This document shows, piece by piece, positions 25,693 to 34,328 of a stretch of 45,985 nucleotides of DNA. Source of the stretch: Rubripirellula sp. Its GTDB lineage: Bacteria > Planctomycetota > Planctomycetia > Pirellulales > Pirellulaceae. Position 1 is the stretch's first letter, and every line of letters starts with the position of its first letter. The position numbers and the translations under genes are program-made. The notes under the pieces were generated by a model. It saw only the letters and a list, made by a program, of their open reading frames with translations, did no database searches and was not told the DNA's origin. Location of the stretch: NCBI GenBank assembly GCA_022425745.1, contig JAKMEW010000402.1:1-45985 (forward strand), read 5' to 3'.

Positions 25693-26589
25693 TCACCACT
25701 GTTCCATCAGCCGTTGGAGGCCATCAAGATTTTGCTGCAAAGACTCACGAGCATCCATTTCTCCCCGATGATCCAGCACTCCGATAGGCCCCTGATAGGA
25801 ACTGTCGAGGACAGCCTGCATCATTTCCTTCTCGAACTTGCCCGAGCCAACAGGAATGATCTTTTGATTGTTCGCGACCACGTCTTCTTGACTGACCATT
25901 CCATTAATATTCAGACACAAAAGATAGGGGGCCATTTCGGGCAAGATACGCTTGTACTCATCCACATCCTCGTGTGCGTGGTGAAAATTATAAACAATCC
26001 CGATATGTTCAGATTGAGTATCTTCTCGCAGATATTTGCAAACCGCTAACAGATTGCTCGGCTGTCCGCCCCAGCCACCATGATTGTAAAGACCAATCTG
26101 CAAACCCAATTCTTTTGTCTTCAACACCAGCGGACGTAGAGCATTGGCCGCTTGCCTAATACGATCAGCTTGTGTCTCACCTTTAGGAGAACTGAGCGTG
26201 ACCCATATTTGCGGTCGTATGCCATGTTTTTTTATTAAAGGCTCTAATGCATCATGCCAACTCCAGAACGCAAAAAACTCGATGTCTCGCTTCTGGTACT
26301 CAAGGATTTCCTGTTTGAACGTAGAAACGTGCTCCGCCCGCCAATCATACGCCACTTTTCTAATACCTATTTCGTGGACCATCTCTGCCCTTGCAGCTGG
26401 ACCGCGTTTTTTTGCGTCAAAAGGAACGATACACCACGCAACCAAGTTGTGTTTTCCATAGAGTGCATTCCTCTTCCGTTGTTGCTGGTCGGCGGTATCC
26501 TCAGCAGACCCTTCGGTCGGTGCGCAAATACAGCTCATCGACAGCAACAACATCGTAAAACAACTCAGCCTCGTCCTCAGTCGCGACAT
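25693..26589 (-). CDS. Secreted TIM-barrel protein (xylose-isomerase-like / sugar phosphate isomerase-epimerase family)
   Basis: A 298-residue protein with an N-terminal export signal (LSCFTMLLLSMSCICAPTEGSA) and an AP-endonuclease-2-like TIM barrel. Characteristic pieces are MVHEIGIRKVAYDW, LGLQIGLYNHGGWGGQPSNLLAV, HIGIVYNFHHAHEDVDEY (metal-site histidines likely), LCLNINGM and PIGVLDHRGEMDA. Relatives include sugar isomerases and epimerases; secreted forms are frequent in planctomycetes and mostly uncharacterised. The track start (26796) is too early: ATG 26589 (MSRLRTRLSC) begins right before the signal peptide and is preceded by GCGGAGAAAGTA. It is 44 bases upstream of the esterase gene, suggesting a role in sugar or polysaccharide use. 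Confidence 0.85.
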   Translation of the reverse strand: MSRLRTRLSCFTMLLLSMSCICAPTEGSAEDTADQQQRKRNALYGKHNLVAWCIVPFDAKKRGPAARAEMVHEIGIRKVAYDWRAEHVSTFKQEILEYQKRDIEFFAFWSWHDALEPLIKKHGIRPQIWVTLSSPKGETQADRIRQAANALRPLVLKTKELGLQIGLYNHGGWGGQPSNLLAVCKYLREDTQSEHIGIVYNFHHAHEDVDEYKRILPEMAPYLLCLNINGMVSQEDVVANNQKIIPVGSGKFEKEMMQAVLDSSYQGPIGVLDHRGEMDARESLQQNLDGLQRLMEQW

Positions 26590-26608
26590 TACTTTCTCCG
26601 CAGGTGCT

Positions 26609-27442
26609 TTACTTGACTGCAACGATGTAACAGATCCAACTTGGATTACTTGGCGCGTCGGTCCCACGCGACCAAGTGCCGTAGGCGTCACTCTCTTCAT
26701 CGTCATCTTCCCAATAGACATGACTCTCACTGAATCCTGCTTCCTCCAGAAGTTCGCGAACCTCTGGAATCGTCCAAAACCGCCAGTGGTACTCAAAGGC
26801 TCGTTTCAGTTTACTACCATCAGCAAACTTGAAGCTGATATAAAAACTTGCATCAGCATTTACCGGATTGAAGGATGCTTGCTCCCACCAATACTGAAAT
26901 CCTTTCTTACCCTTCTTAATGGTTCGCTTATCAACGGATTCTTCCTGATAACAATCACCGCCACCCATCATATCCATGACCATCACGCCGCCCTGCTTCA
27001 AGTTGCTCTTAGCAATCTTGAAATAATCGAGAAGCTCTGACCTTGTTTTGAAAAGCCAAAACGAAAAATTCTGTGCTGCAAGTACATCTACTGCAGGTCG
27101 ATTTCGCTTTCGAACATCTTGCTCAAGTAGGCGAAGGCGTGATTGTTCGTCCTCGCTTAGCTTGACCAAATTATGATCGCGTCCCCACTGCAAAGTTTCA
27201 TCGCAAAGATCGACACCGAGAGCGATTCGCTCGGGTTTTGAATGCACCCACTCACAACACACCGCAAATGTGCCACAAAAATCTTCTCGCAGGGACACCG
27301 GAATCTTCTGGCCATTTGCCTCACGGTAGGCTTGCTCAAAAAACTCGACCTCATGTTCCGGTGTTTGAACCGACTTCTGATAACACTGGAATTTGTCGGC
27401 TTTCTCTGCGAGAGTCAGTTTTTTTTTCTTAGGCTTTGCCAT
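26609..27442 (-). CDS. Class I SAM-dependent methyltransferase with variant motif I
   Basis: A 277-residue protein with a Rossmann-like methyltransferase core: strand 1 PVSLREDFCGTFAVCCEWV, acidic end of strand 2 ALGVDLCDETL, LLEQDVR, then a run LKQGGVMVMDMMGGGD. The usual GxGxG of motif I is replaced by EDFCGTF, a pattern I associate with a distinct methyltransferase group also seen outside bacteria; this is recollection and should be checked. The N-terminus is lysine-rich (MAKPKKKKLTLAEK). The substrate is unknown. ATG 27442. It lies 19 bases upstream of the TIM-barrel gene, so it may be in the same transcript, though it is cytosolic and not obviously related in function. Confidence 0.8.
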   Translation of the reverse strand: MAKPKKKKLTLAEKADKFQCYQKSVQTPEHEVEFFEQAYREANGQKIPVSLREDFCGTFAVCCEWVHSKPERIALGVDLCDETLQWGRDHNLVKLSEDEQSRLRLLEQDVRKRNRPAVDVLAAQNFSFWLFKTRSELLDYFKIAKSNLKQGGVMVMDMMGGGDCYQEESVDKRTIKKGKKGFQYWWEQASFNPVNADASFYISFKFADGSKLKRAFEYHWRFWTIPEVRELLEEAGFSESHVYWEDDDEESDAYGTWSRGTDAPSNPSWICYIVAVK

Positions 27443-27824
27443 CAGGTGCTTACGTCTATCGGTGTTGCTCTGGAGAAGTGATTATTTAGCATTCAAACTC
27501 ACTCCTGATCTTCGAGCGTATGACGAGAAGGCAACAGGAACGAGGATTGATGGAATTCGTATTTTAACCACTCAAGGCATTGTTACTAGCTCCAAGTTCT
27601 CCACGTTGGAACGGGTCTCCGAAGTGCACCAAATAACCTCTCTTCCTAAGAACCCTGCGAACCTCCATCGTACCTGCTGGATATCTTGGATACTGCACCA
27701 GCAGCCCCCTGATAATTACGATGTGAGCAAATCACGAAGTCTGCGGTGAACTGTTAGACTAACGTTCGGATACGTTAGGTAACGACGAAAGGTCGGTTGA
27801 CCGATAGAAAAGATCAGAACGAAT
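27443..27824. other. Divergent intergenic region with two inverted repeats
   Basis: A 382-base non-coding gap between the methyltransferase and DUF1501 starts. The ORF at 27393-27749 shows no domain and overlaps the methyltransferase start, so it is rejected. Near the DUF1501 gene are CTAACG-8 nt-CGTTAG (27759-27778) and TCGGT-TG-ACCGA (27793-27804). The second lies 20 bases before the ATG and could be an operator or a leader hairpin. Confidence 0.35.
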
Positions 27825-29264
27825 ATGGACACGCGGCAAATAGTAAGAACATCGATCGATCGCACACGGCGGCAGCTGTTTCATGATTGCGGCATAGGTA
27901 TTGGAAAGATTGCCTTGAGTAGCCTGTTAGCCAATCGAGCCATTGGTGCTGAGACAAGACGCAGCGAGACGAAGAAAACCGGCCTCCATCATCCAGCGAG
28001 AGCGAAACGAGTTATCTATCTGTTCATGGCTGGTGCACCAAGTCAGCTTGATTTATTTGACTTCAAGCCGAAACTGCGGCAGCTTGAAGGTCGCCCCATT
28101 CCCCCATCGGTGATTGACGGTCAAAGATATGCCTTTATTCAGCCCGATGCCGCAGTCCTCGCTCCTCAATTCAACTTTCAACGCCATGGGCAATCCCGAG
28201 CAGAAATTTCAGAAGCACTCCCCCACCTCGCGAAGGTAGTCGACGACATCACGCTACTGAAAGCAGTCCACACCGATCAGTTCAATCACTCACCAGCGCA
28301 GCTTTTCATCAATACAGGGAGCGGTATACCCGGTCGGCCATCGATGGGATCTTGGTTGAGCTACGGTCTTGGCAACGAAAGTGAAGACCTACCAGCTTTT
28401 GTGGTTTTGAAGAGTGGCGGGAGTCTTTCTGGTGGCTCCGCAATGTGGAGCAATGGTTTCCTACCTGGGGAACATCAGGGAGTTCCGTTTAGAAGCAATG
28501 GCGACCCAATCCTGCACGTTGCGACTCCAGATGGAATCAGCCCGTCGGAGCAGAGGCGAACCATTGACTTTATCAATGCAATGAATCGCCACCAACAAGG
28601 CAATTCTGACCTGCAATCGATTCAAACAAGAATTGAATCGTATGAGATGGCATATCGTATGCAGAGTCGTGCCCCCGAATTAATGGATCTATCAAGCGAG
28701 AACACCGAGACCCTTCAACAGTACGGCATCAAGACAAACGACGGCGGATCTTTTGCCAAGAACTGCCTTCTGGCGCGACGCCTTGCTGAACGTGGTGTGC
28801 GATTTGTTCAGGTTTACCATTCAGGGTGGGACCACCACAGCAATGTTAAACAAGGGATCCAACGGCAGTGCCAACAAACGGACCAAGCGTGCGCCGCCCT
28901 CCTCACCGATCTAAAGCAACGCGGGATGCTCGAAGATACTCTTGTCGTGTGGGGTGGAGAATTTGGTAGAACTCCCATGGTGGAAGCGAGTGCTGCATTG
29001 GGACGTAACAAAGGGCGAGACCATCACCCCCAAGCCTTTTCAATGTGGCTTGCGGGCGGAGGCATCAAAAATGGACAAACCATTGGAAAAACGGATGAAC
29101 TCGGCTTTCACCCCACTGAAGACTCAATCCATGTCCATGACCTTCAAGCTACGATCCTTCATCAACTTGGAATCGACCACGAACGCCTCACATTTCGGCA
29201 TACTGGTAGAAACTTTCGACTTACCGACGTTCACGGCAAAGTGATTCGTCAGTTGATCGGTTAA
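27825..29264 (+). CDS. DUF1501 family protein (solitary copy)
   Basis: A 479-residue DUF1501 protein, a member of the alkaline phosphatase/sulfatase-like superfamily by fold. The N-terminus has a degenerate twin-arginine pattern (RTRRQLFHDCGIGIGKIALSSLLA), which suggests folded export. Family blocks are RVIYLFMAGAPSQLDLFDFKP, FVQVYHSGWDHHSN, DTLVVWGGEFGRTPM and GRDHHPQAFSMWLAGGG; the histidine/aspartate residues in these blocks are the likely metal ligands. Function is unproven; it is predicted to be secreted. It is unusual in lacking the neighbouring DUF1549/DUF1553 gene that normally accompanies DUF1501, and moaA follows 126 bases downstream. ATG 27825. Confidence 0.9.
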   Translation: MDTRQIVRTSIDRTRRQLFHDCGIGIGKIALSSLLANRAIGAETRRSETKKTGLHHPARAKRVIYLFMAGAPSQLDLFDFKPKLRQLEGRPIPPSVIDGQRYAFIQPDAAVLAPQFNFQRHGQSRAEISEALPHLAKVVDDITLLKAVHTDQFNHSPAQLFINTGSGIPGRPSMGSWLSYGLGNESEDLPAFVVLKSGGSLSGGSAMWSNGFLPGEHQGVPFRSNGDPILHVATPDGISPSEQRRTIDFINAMNRHQQGNSDLQSIQTRIESYEMAYRMQSRAPELMDLSSENTETLQQYGIKTNDGGSFAKNCLLARRLAERGVRFVQVYHSGWDHHSNVKQGIQRQCQQTDQACAALLTDLKQRGMLEDTLVVWGGEFGRTPMVEASAALGRNKGRDHHPQAFSMWLAGGGIKNGQTIGKTDELGFHPTEDSIHVHDLQATILHQLGIDHERLTFRHTGRNFRLTDVHGKVIRQLIG

Positions 29265-29390
29265 GATTTATTGGCTATGACGCCAATCGGACCGCCACTT
29301 GGTGAACATGAATCTGCACCATGTCAAAACGGTCGAGAAACTAAAACCAAATGCGCTTCGATTCTGTGAAGCAAAATCGCAACAACCATC

Positions 29391-30416
29391 ATGGTATATC
29401 ACGAGGAAAATCGACTATCGCCACCAAGGCATCCGCTAATTGATCGCTATGGACGCACGCATACCAGCTTAAGAATCAGCGTGACAGACCGCTGCAACAT
29501 CCGTTGCACTTACTGCATGCCGGAGCTTGATCCGATTTTTTTCTCAAGATCTGAACTGCTGACATTTGAAGAAATCACGCGAATATCGACTTTACTGGTC
29601 AATCATTGTGGTGTCGAAGACATTCGCATTACCGGCGGGGAACCATTGGTCAGGAAAGATCTGCATGTACTGATTGAACGCCTATCCGCCATCCGCAATC
29701 TAAAGGATCTTTCACTTACCACCAACGGTCTTCTGCTGAAAAATCATGCACACAACTTGATGAAAGCAGGCCTGAAACGGATCAACATCAGCCTCGATAC
29801 GCTCTCTGAAGAGGTCTTTAAAAATCTCACTCGGCGCACAGGACTAAAGAATACGTTGGAAGGAATCGAATCCGCAATTGAGACGGGATTCAAAAATATC
29901 AAGTTAAATGCATTAGCAATCCGAGGGATCACTGAAAAAGAAATATGCGACCTTATCGAATATGCATCATCCAAAGGGCTATTGATCCGATTCATCGAAT
30001 ACATGCCTCTTGATTCTGATAAAAATTGGAAACGCGGAGACGTGCTCAATGGAGATGAAATTCTTAAAACACTCGCTCATCACTTTGGGGTCGTTAGAAA
30101 GATTCCGAGACCAGACGCATCACAGCCAGCAGAAGATTTTCTCGTTGGCGATCACAAGGTAGGAATCATTCGTTCGGTAACCAAACCATTTTGCGACCAA
30201 TGCAATCGAATGAGAATTACGGCGGACGGAGCGATTAGAAATTGCCTGTTTTCGAACAAAGAGGTGAGCTTCAAAACTCCCATGCGCGAAGGGGCTACAG
30301 ATCACGAATTACTTGAACTATTCGCGACTTGCATCTCAACCAAAGAAAAGTCACATGGGATCAGTAATGAAGCATTCCAGCCGCCCGATCGACCCATGTA
30401 TGCAATTGGTGGATGA
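29391..30416 (+). CDS. moaA: GTP 3',8-cyclase MoaA (molybdenum cofactor biosynthesis)
   Basis: A 341-residue radical SAM enzyme that converts GTP to 3',8-cyclo-GTP, the first step of molybdopterin synthesis. The N-terminal cluster motif is C35-x3-C39-x2-C42 (RCNIRCTYCMP), with ITGGEPLVRKD and LSLTTNGLLL nearby. The C-terminal second [4Fe-4S] site is FCDQCNRMRITADGAIRNC. The protein ends in the di-glycine (YAIGG) needed for MoaA activity in characterised members. Full length and apparently active. No other moa, moe or mog gene lies in the window. ATG 29391. It is convergent with the sigma/anti-sigma operon, 36 bases apart. Confidence 0.96.
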   Translation: MVYHEENRLSPPRHPLIDRYGRTHTSLRISVTDRCNIRCTYCMPELDPIFFSRSELLTFEEITRISTLLVNHCGVEDIRITGGEPLVRKDLHVLIERLSAIRNLKDLSLTTNGLLLKNHAHNLMKAGLKRINISLDTLSEEVFKNLTRRTGLKNTLEGIESAIETGFKNIKLNALAIRGITEKEICDLIEYASSKGLLIRFIEYMPLDSDKNWKRGDVLNGDEILKTLAHHFGVVRKIPRPDASQPAEDFLVGDHKVGIIRSVTKPFCDQCNRMRITADGAIRNCLFSNKEVSFKTPMREGATDHELLELFATCISTKEKSHGISNEAFQPPDRPMYAIGG

Positions 30417-30421
30417 CGTTC

Positions 30422-30460
30422 GACCCTGGTTTCCAAACTCCACTCACACGTTTCAGGGTC
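30422..30460. terminator. Weak hairpin between convergent moaA and the sigma operon
   Basis: GACCCTG (30422-30428) and CAGGGTC (30454-30460) form a 7-bp stem with a 25-base loop in the 36-base convergent gap, reaching into the stop of the minus-strand gene. It could serve as a shared 3' end. No T-tract on either side. Confidence 0.25.
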
Positions 30461-32369
30461 TAAGCATCCACCAAACTCGTTGCAAAAGTAGATTTTGATC
30501 TTCAACCGTTTCTTTATCCATCATCTGAACAACATCTGCGACTTCTTTTGGTAACTCATAAAGATCAGCCAAGTATGCTAGATGATCAACTCGACTATCT
30601 TGACTCTGGATCAGTCGTAACCATTGTACGGGGAGCGTATCACTGGCAGTGGGGAAATCATCGTCGAGAAATGTGGCAGTTGTATTGCGGTTCGCTTTGG
30701 GCGGCTTTCCCGTTGAGTTGTCTGCCTGCGCCACAAAGGCGGGGTTCCCAGAATTTAACGTTGTCCCCATGGATCTAGTAACCTGATCAACACGCCGCTT
30801 CACCGAAAGTCGCTTTTTGATTGGCAAGGATGCAGCAAACGCATTAATGGCGTGAATTGCTTCCGCACGGGATCGTGAACTTGCGACTACTTGGCCGTCA
30901 TCATTGAGTGCTTCAGGAACAGCTCTTCTGGCGACAGGTGTACCAATGATCAATGCTAAAGATCGCGAAATATTGAAATCAGATTCCATTAAATCGCTTA
31001 CAAGGCGATCTTGGATTCCATCGAGAACCGCATCATGAGGCGCCGTCACGGGGTCAACAACTCTGCCTTCCAACGGCATGCCATACACCAATTCCCAAAG
31101 TGAATTCACAACTCCATTTGCAAGCGATCTTGATCCCGATAGAGCATCGGCCCATTCTTTAACAGACCTAACTGGCTGGCCGTCAGATGTGGCTAACCAT
31201 CGACTAGAAACTGAGGGATCTGCGATGCGTTGGCGTCCGTCGAGCAGTTCATAAAAGATGGGCTTGGCGGACTGACTCTGGTTAGCATCTGGAATCTCTG
31301 AGACAGACTGAGTTGTAAAACTGGATTTGAGCAAGGCAGCAAACCCCCAGTAATCGGCTTGTCTGCCCGTTCCCTCGATCTTTGAATCGTGGCAACGAAT
31401 GCATCGTAGATCCACGTTCATTGTGAGTTTTGCGAGATGATTGACTGTTGAAACTCGTCCAACTGAACCAAACGCTTGATGAAACGCAGCAGATCGTGGA
31501 TTTTGACCCTCGATCCAACTGAGCAAAGTACGATCCAACGATCTCTCGCCCTCGATACACTTGGCAAGTTCGTTCACAAGAGACACGAGATCATCTTCTT
31601 CCAATCTCCCTAGTCCGCCATTCGTCATTTGACGAAGCCAAGCAGTTGCTAATTGCTTGGCACTGGGCGTCTGGGCTAGATAAGTCTGCATGGTTTCTGG
31701 GTCGAGAAGCATTTCCGAAGGGATCTTCAAATCCAGTCGACTAAACAGTCGATCAGCAGCTTCGGGTAAAGGCACCTCGCCGGTGGGTGTCACCCCAACG
31801 GATTCCCAGTACTCCATCAATTCCTGATTGAGCTTGCTGGAAACAAGATTAACCTCTGCTAGGACCGCGTCTTCCGGAACAGGGACGCCATTTGCCTCGT
31901 TAGAGTTACGCCCCTTTGTGTCACTTCCAGCTTCAACCAACATTGGAATCCCGCGCAACGGACGCTTGGGATTCGACTTGTTGCCGTGAGACTGCTGAGG
32001 CTTTTTCGGAACACTCTCTACGACTTCGATCAACTCAGGTGATGGTGGATCAATCGCGACCTGCGAATCAATGACTGCTTCATTGTTGGAAGGATTACGA
32101 GCTAAGAACCACAGCAGGCTGGCCGCAACCGCTGCCAACACACCAAGCCTTCGCAAATGCCTAACAAAACGCTTTCCTGAACGATCCGTTCGGGCAATCG
32201 TTTCAATCGAGAAACCGGCGACAGCGTCTTGGTCAACAAGCGTTTCGCGACCTGACTCCAATCGCTCCATAACAACACCGCTAAGATCCGGCGGGTTGAA
32301 TCCACCCACCGTCTCAGAAAGCAGGGCATCAAATGCTTGTTCGTCGATTATTTTGGACTCATTTTTCAT
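30453..32369 (-). CDS. Putative membrane anti-sigma/receptor with a DUF1549/DUF1553-like outer domain
   Basis: A 638-residue single-pass membrane protein. Residues 1-73 are predicted cytosolic (DEQAFDALLSETVGGFNPPDL), TM at about 74-90 (LGVLAAVAASLLWFLA), a Pro/Ser-rich linker to about 175, then a DUF1549/DUF1553-like module. The module resemblance is visible: VTPTGEVPLPEAADRLF versus the IPTGAELDEFL of the 34329 gene, a CIRCH site (C323, C326, H327) where that protein has CTQCHNHP, and NSLWELVYGMPLEGRVVD.. versus NRMWSMFLGYGFTKPVDD. The start ATG 32369 overlaps the sigma gene by 11 bases (ATGAAAAATGA), the normal place of an anti-sigma factor. No zinc-finger anti-sigma motif was found. The regulatory role is inferred from position and topology. 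Confidence 0.75.
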   Translation of the reverse strand: MKNESKIIDEQAFDALLSETVGGFNPPDLSGVVMERLESGRETLVDQDAVAGFSIETIARTDRSGKRFVRHLRRLGVLAAVAASLLWFLARNPSNNEAVIDSQVAIDPPSPELIEVVESVPKKPQQSHGNKSNPKRPLRGIPMLVEAGSDTKGRNSNEANGVPVPEDAVLAEVNLVSSKLNQELMEYWESVGVTPTGEVPLPEAADRLFSRLDLKIPSEMLLDPETMQTYLAQTPSAKQLATAWLRQMTNGGLGRLEEDDLVSLVNELAKCIEGERSLDRTLLSWIEGQNPRSAAFHQAFGSVGRVSTVNHLAKLTMNVDLRCIRCHDSKIEGTGRQADYWGFAALLKSSFTTQSVSEIPDANQSQSAKPIFYELLDGRQRIADPSVSSRWLATSDGQPVRSVKEWADALSGSRSLANGVVNSLWELVYGMPLEGRVVDPVTAPHDAVLDGIQDRLVSDLMESDFNISRSLALIIGTPVARRAVPEALNDDGQVVASSRSRAEAIHAINAFAASLPIKKRLSVKRRVDQVTRSMGTTLNSGNPAFVAQADNSTGKPPKANRNTTATFLDDDFPTASDTLPVQWLRLIQSQDSRVDHLAYLADLYELPKEVADVVQMMDKETVEDQNLLLQRVWWMLRP

Positions 32370-33000
32370 GACGGTCCCGCTTTAAAGTCACCTCAACACA
32401 CTCTCGCAGTTGCTGTTTCGCTCTTTGCATCAGATTTCTTGCGCCGTGCTCACTAATACTCAGTGCTTCGGCAATTTCAGCTCGACTCGAGTTTCTGCCG
32501 AATCTCATCCTCAACGATAAACGCGCCCGCTCAGTTAGCTCGTTGAGGCACTGGCGTAGGGCATCAATAGCCTTATCACCACTAAGATCCTTACCTGCCC
32601 AGCGATTCCAAGCCTGGTCAATCATCTGCGCGTCTGGAACGTTCTTAACTCGTCCCATTTTCCTGTGAAGCGACACCAGCAGGTGATAGGCGGTCCTTCG
32701 CAAATAACTTGACGTCGCTGTGTGACTCACCTGCTTAAAATCTTGGCTACGCAACACCTTCAAAAAGGTTTCTTGTGTCAAGTCATCTGCGGTGGCGGTG
32801 TCACAACCCAGCATCCGTAAATACCGCCAAACACCATGCTGGTGCTTCGCAACAAGCTCAGATGGAGACAACACGGCATCTTGAGCCACGGCACTATCAA
32901 GCGATTCACCGTAGCCCTCTGCGTTAACACTTAACCCGTCGCGTTCGTTGGAGTTTCCGCTCAAGATCTCAAACGAGTTCGCTAATGATTTTTCCACCAC
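32359..33000 (-). CDS. ECF-type RNA polymerase sigma factor
   Basis: A 213-residue ECF sigma factor. Region 2 is LVAKHQHGVWRYLRMLGCDTATADDLTQETFLKVLRSQ, with the canonical DDLTQETFLKV core-binding helix, and region 4 is ELTERARLSLRMRFGRNSSRAEIAEALSISEHGARNLMQRAKQQL with its helix-turn-helix. About 45 extra N-terminal residues precede region 2. The start is GTG 33000 or the adjacent GTG 32997, both inside the last codons of the DUF1501 gene, so translation is coupled to it; a start further in is possible. It is followed with overlap by a membrane protein that is probably its anti-sigma factor. It may direct its own operon. Confidence 0.92.
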   Translation of the reverse strand: MVEKSLANSFEILSGNSNERDGLSVNAEGYGESLDSAVAQDAVLSPSELVAKHQHGVWRYLRMLGCDTATADDLTQETFLKVLRSQDFKQVSHTATSSYLRRTAYHLLVSLHRKMGRVKNVPDAQMIDQAWNRWAGKDLSGDKAIDALRQCLNELTERARLSLRMRFGRNSSRAEIAEALSISEHGARNLMQRAKQQLRECVEVTLKRDRHEK

Positions 33001-34240
33001 CAGCGATCTTCATAGGCCGGCCGTTCTTGCTAGTGAAAGTCTTCTCAGTTGAGATTCCAAGACCTTTGCAAACGGTTGTCATCAGATCTTCACTACTGAA
33101 TGGCTCGGTATCGACAGCAGTACCATCGCTGTTTGTCGCACCGACAGCCAATCCACCTTTCAAATCTCCACCACCAACAACGCATGACCAAGCACGAGCA
33201 AAATGGTCACGTCCGGCATTCTGATTAATTCGAGGTGTGCGGCCAAATTCGCCCATCCAAATCACAACCGTGTCTTTGAGCAATTCACGCTGCTCAAGAT
33301 CCTCTACCAACGCGCTCATTGCACGATCTAGTTGTGGCAGCTTGTTATCTTTGAGAATGGTATGGATACCGTTGTGATTATCCCACCCACCAAGGTCCAC
33401 CTCGACAAATGGCACTCCAGCTTCAACCAGTCGCCTCGCGAGCAAGCAGCCCTGACCAAAACCATCCGTTCCGTATCGCTCCTTAACTTCTTCTGGTTCT
33501 TTTTCAACTCGGAAGGCTTCCATCTGCGAACTGGTCATCAGATCGAACGTCTTCTTCAGAACCTTGGCGTGTTCGTACGCCGGAACGTCACGTGTCCTTT
33601 TCGCAAAGCCCGTCTCGATCATCTCAAGCGCGTACATACGCTCGCGAAGTCGGCTATCCTCGAGTTTCATTTCGAGGTTTCTGATCCGACCGTTACTGGT
33701 AACCGAAAACGGTGCCCAGGACATTCCCAAGAAACCTGGGCCAGCACTTGCACCACCGATTGATACGAAAGGCGGAATCTCAAGCTCAGGTCGCTGCTCA
33801 AGCGTTTCATGAGCAATCACCGAACCATAACTTGGATGCTCAATATTTGGGTTTGGAACGTATCCGGTGTGCATGTAATAGCGGCCACGATTATGGTCCG
33901 CTTCACGTGTCGACATACTACGCACTACAGACAGGTTATGCATCTGCTGCGCGACCATTGGCATATGCTCACAAATCTGCAAATCACCGCTGGTTGAAAT
34001 CGGTCGGAATGGCCCGCCGGTGGCTGCTCCCGGCTTAAGATCCCAAATATCAATGGTTGCAGGACCACCACCCATCCACAGCAAAATGGCAGATTTGTGA
34101 TTCTTCTTTAGCTCTTCCGCATTCGCGTAAATCGCATTACCCATCGTCATCGATGCGGTCACCGCAGCGGATGAGCCCGCGAGGTGCTGCATGAAGTGCC
34201 GACGAGTCATTCCTGCTGGAGTCTGCCAATTCGTTGTCAT
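32969..34240 (-). CDS. DUF1501 family protein, Tat-exported
   Basis: A 423-residue DUF1501 protein with a twin-arginine signal (MTRRHFMQHLAGSSAAVTASMTM). Blocks of the family are SAILLWMGGGPATIDIWDLKP, VEVDLGGWDNHNG, DTVVIWMGEFGRTPRI and AGRDHFARAWSCVVGGG, with conserved His/Asp residues expected to bind metal in an alkaline-phosphatase-like fold. The protein is complete. It follows the DUF1549/DUF1553 gene by 88 bases, the usual pairing in planctomycetes, and its end overlaps the sigma factor start by 32 bases. The biochemical role of the pair is not known; polymer degradation or surface redox chemistry has been guessed for relatives. Confidence 0.92.
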   Translation of the reverse strand: MTTNWQTPAGMTRRHFMQHLAGSSAAVTASMTMGNAIYANAEELKKNHKSAILLWMGGGPATIDIWDLKPGAATGGPFRPISTSGDLQICEHMPMVAQQMHNLSVVRSMSTREADHNRGRYYMHTGYVPNPNIEHPSYGSVIAHETLEQRPELEIPPFVSIGGASAGPGFLGMSWAPFSVTSNGRIRNLEMKLEDSRLRERMYALEMIETGFAKRTRDVPAYEHAKVLKKTFDLMTSSQMEAFRVEKEPEEVKERYGTDGFGQGCLLARRLVEAGVPFVEVDLGGWDNHNGIHTILKDNKLPQLDRAMSALVEDLEQRELLKDTVVIWMGEFGRTPRINQNAGRDHFARAWSCVVGGGDLKGGLAVGATNSDGTAVDTEPFSSEDLMTTVCKGLGISTEKTFTSKNGRPMKIAGGGKIISELV

Positions 34241-34328
34241 TTTTGAACCTATCGGTTTGGAGTGGCGTGGTTTGCTGATATTGCTGTTTTAGAAGTTCTT
34301 GTGTTCCGGGTGTCTCTAAGTCGATGGA

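Noticed and set aside
27393-27749. 118-residue ORF upstream of the solitary DUF1501 gene.
   Set aside because: Begins antisense in the methyltransferase gene and shows no domain or plausible start.
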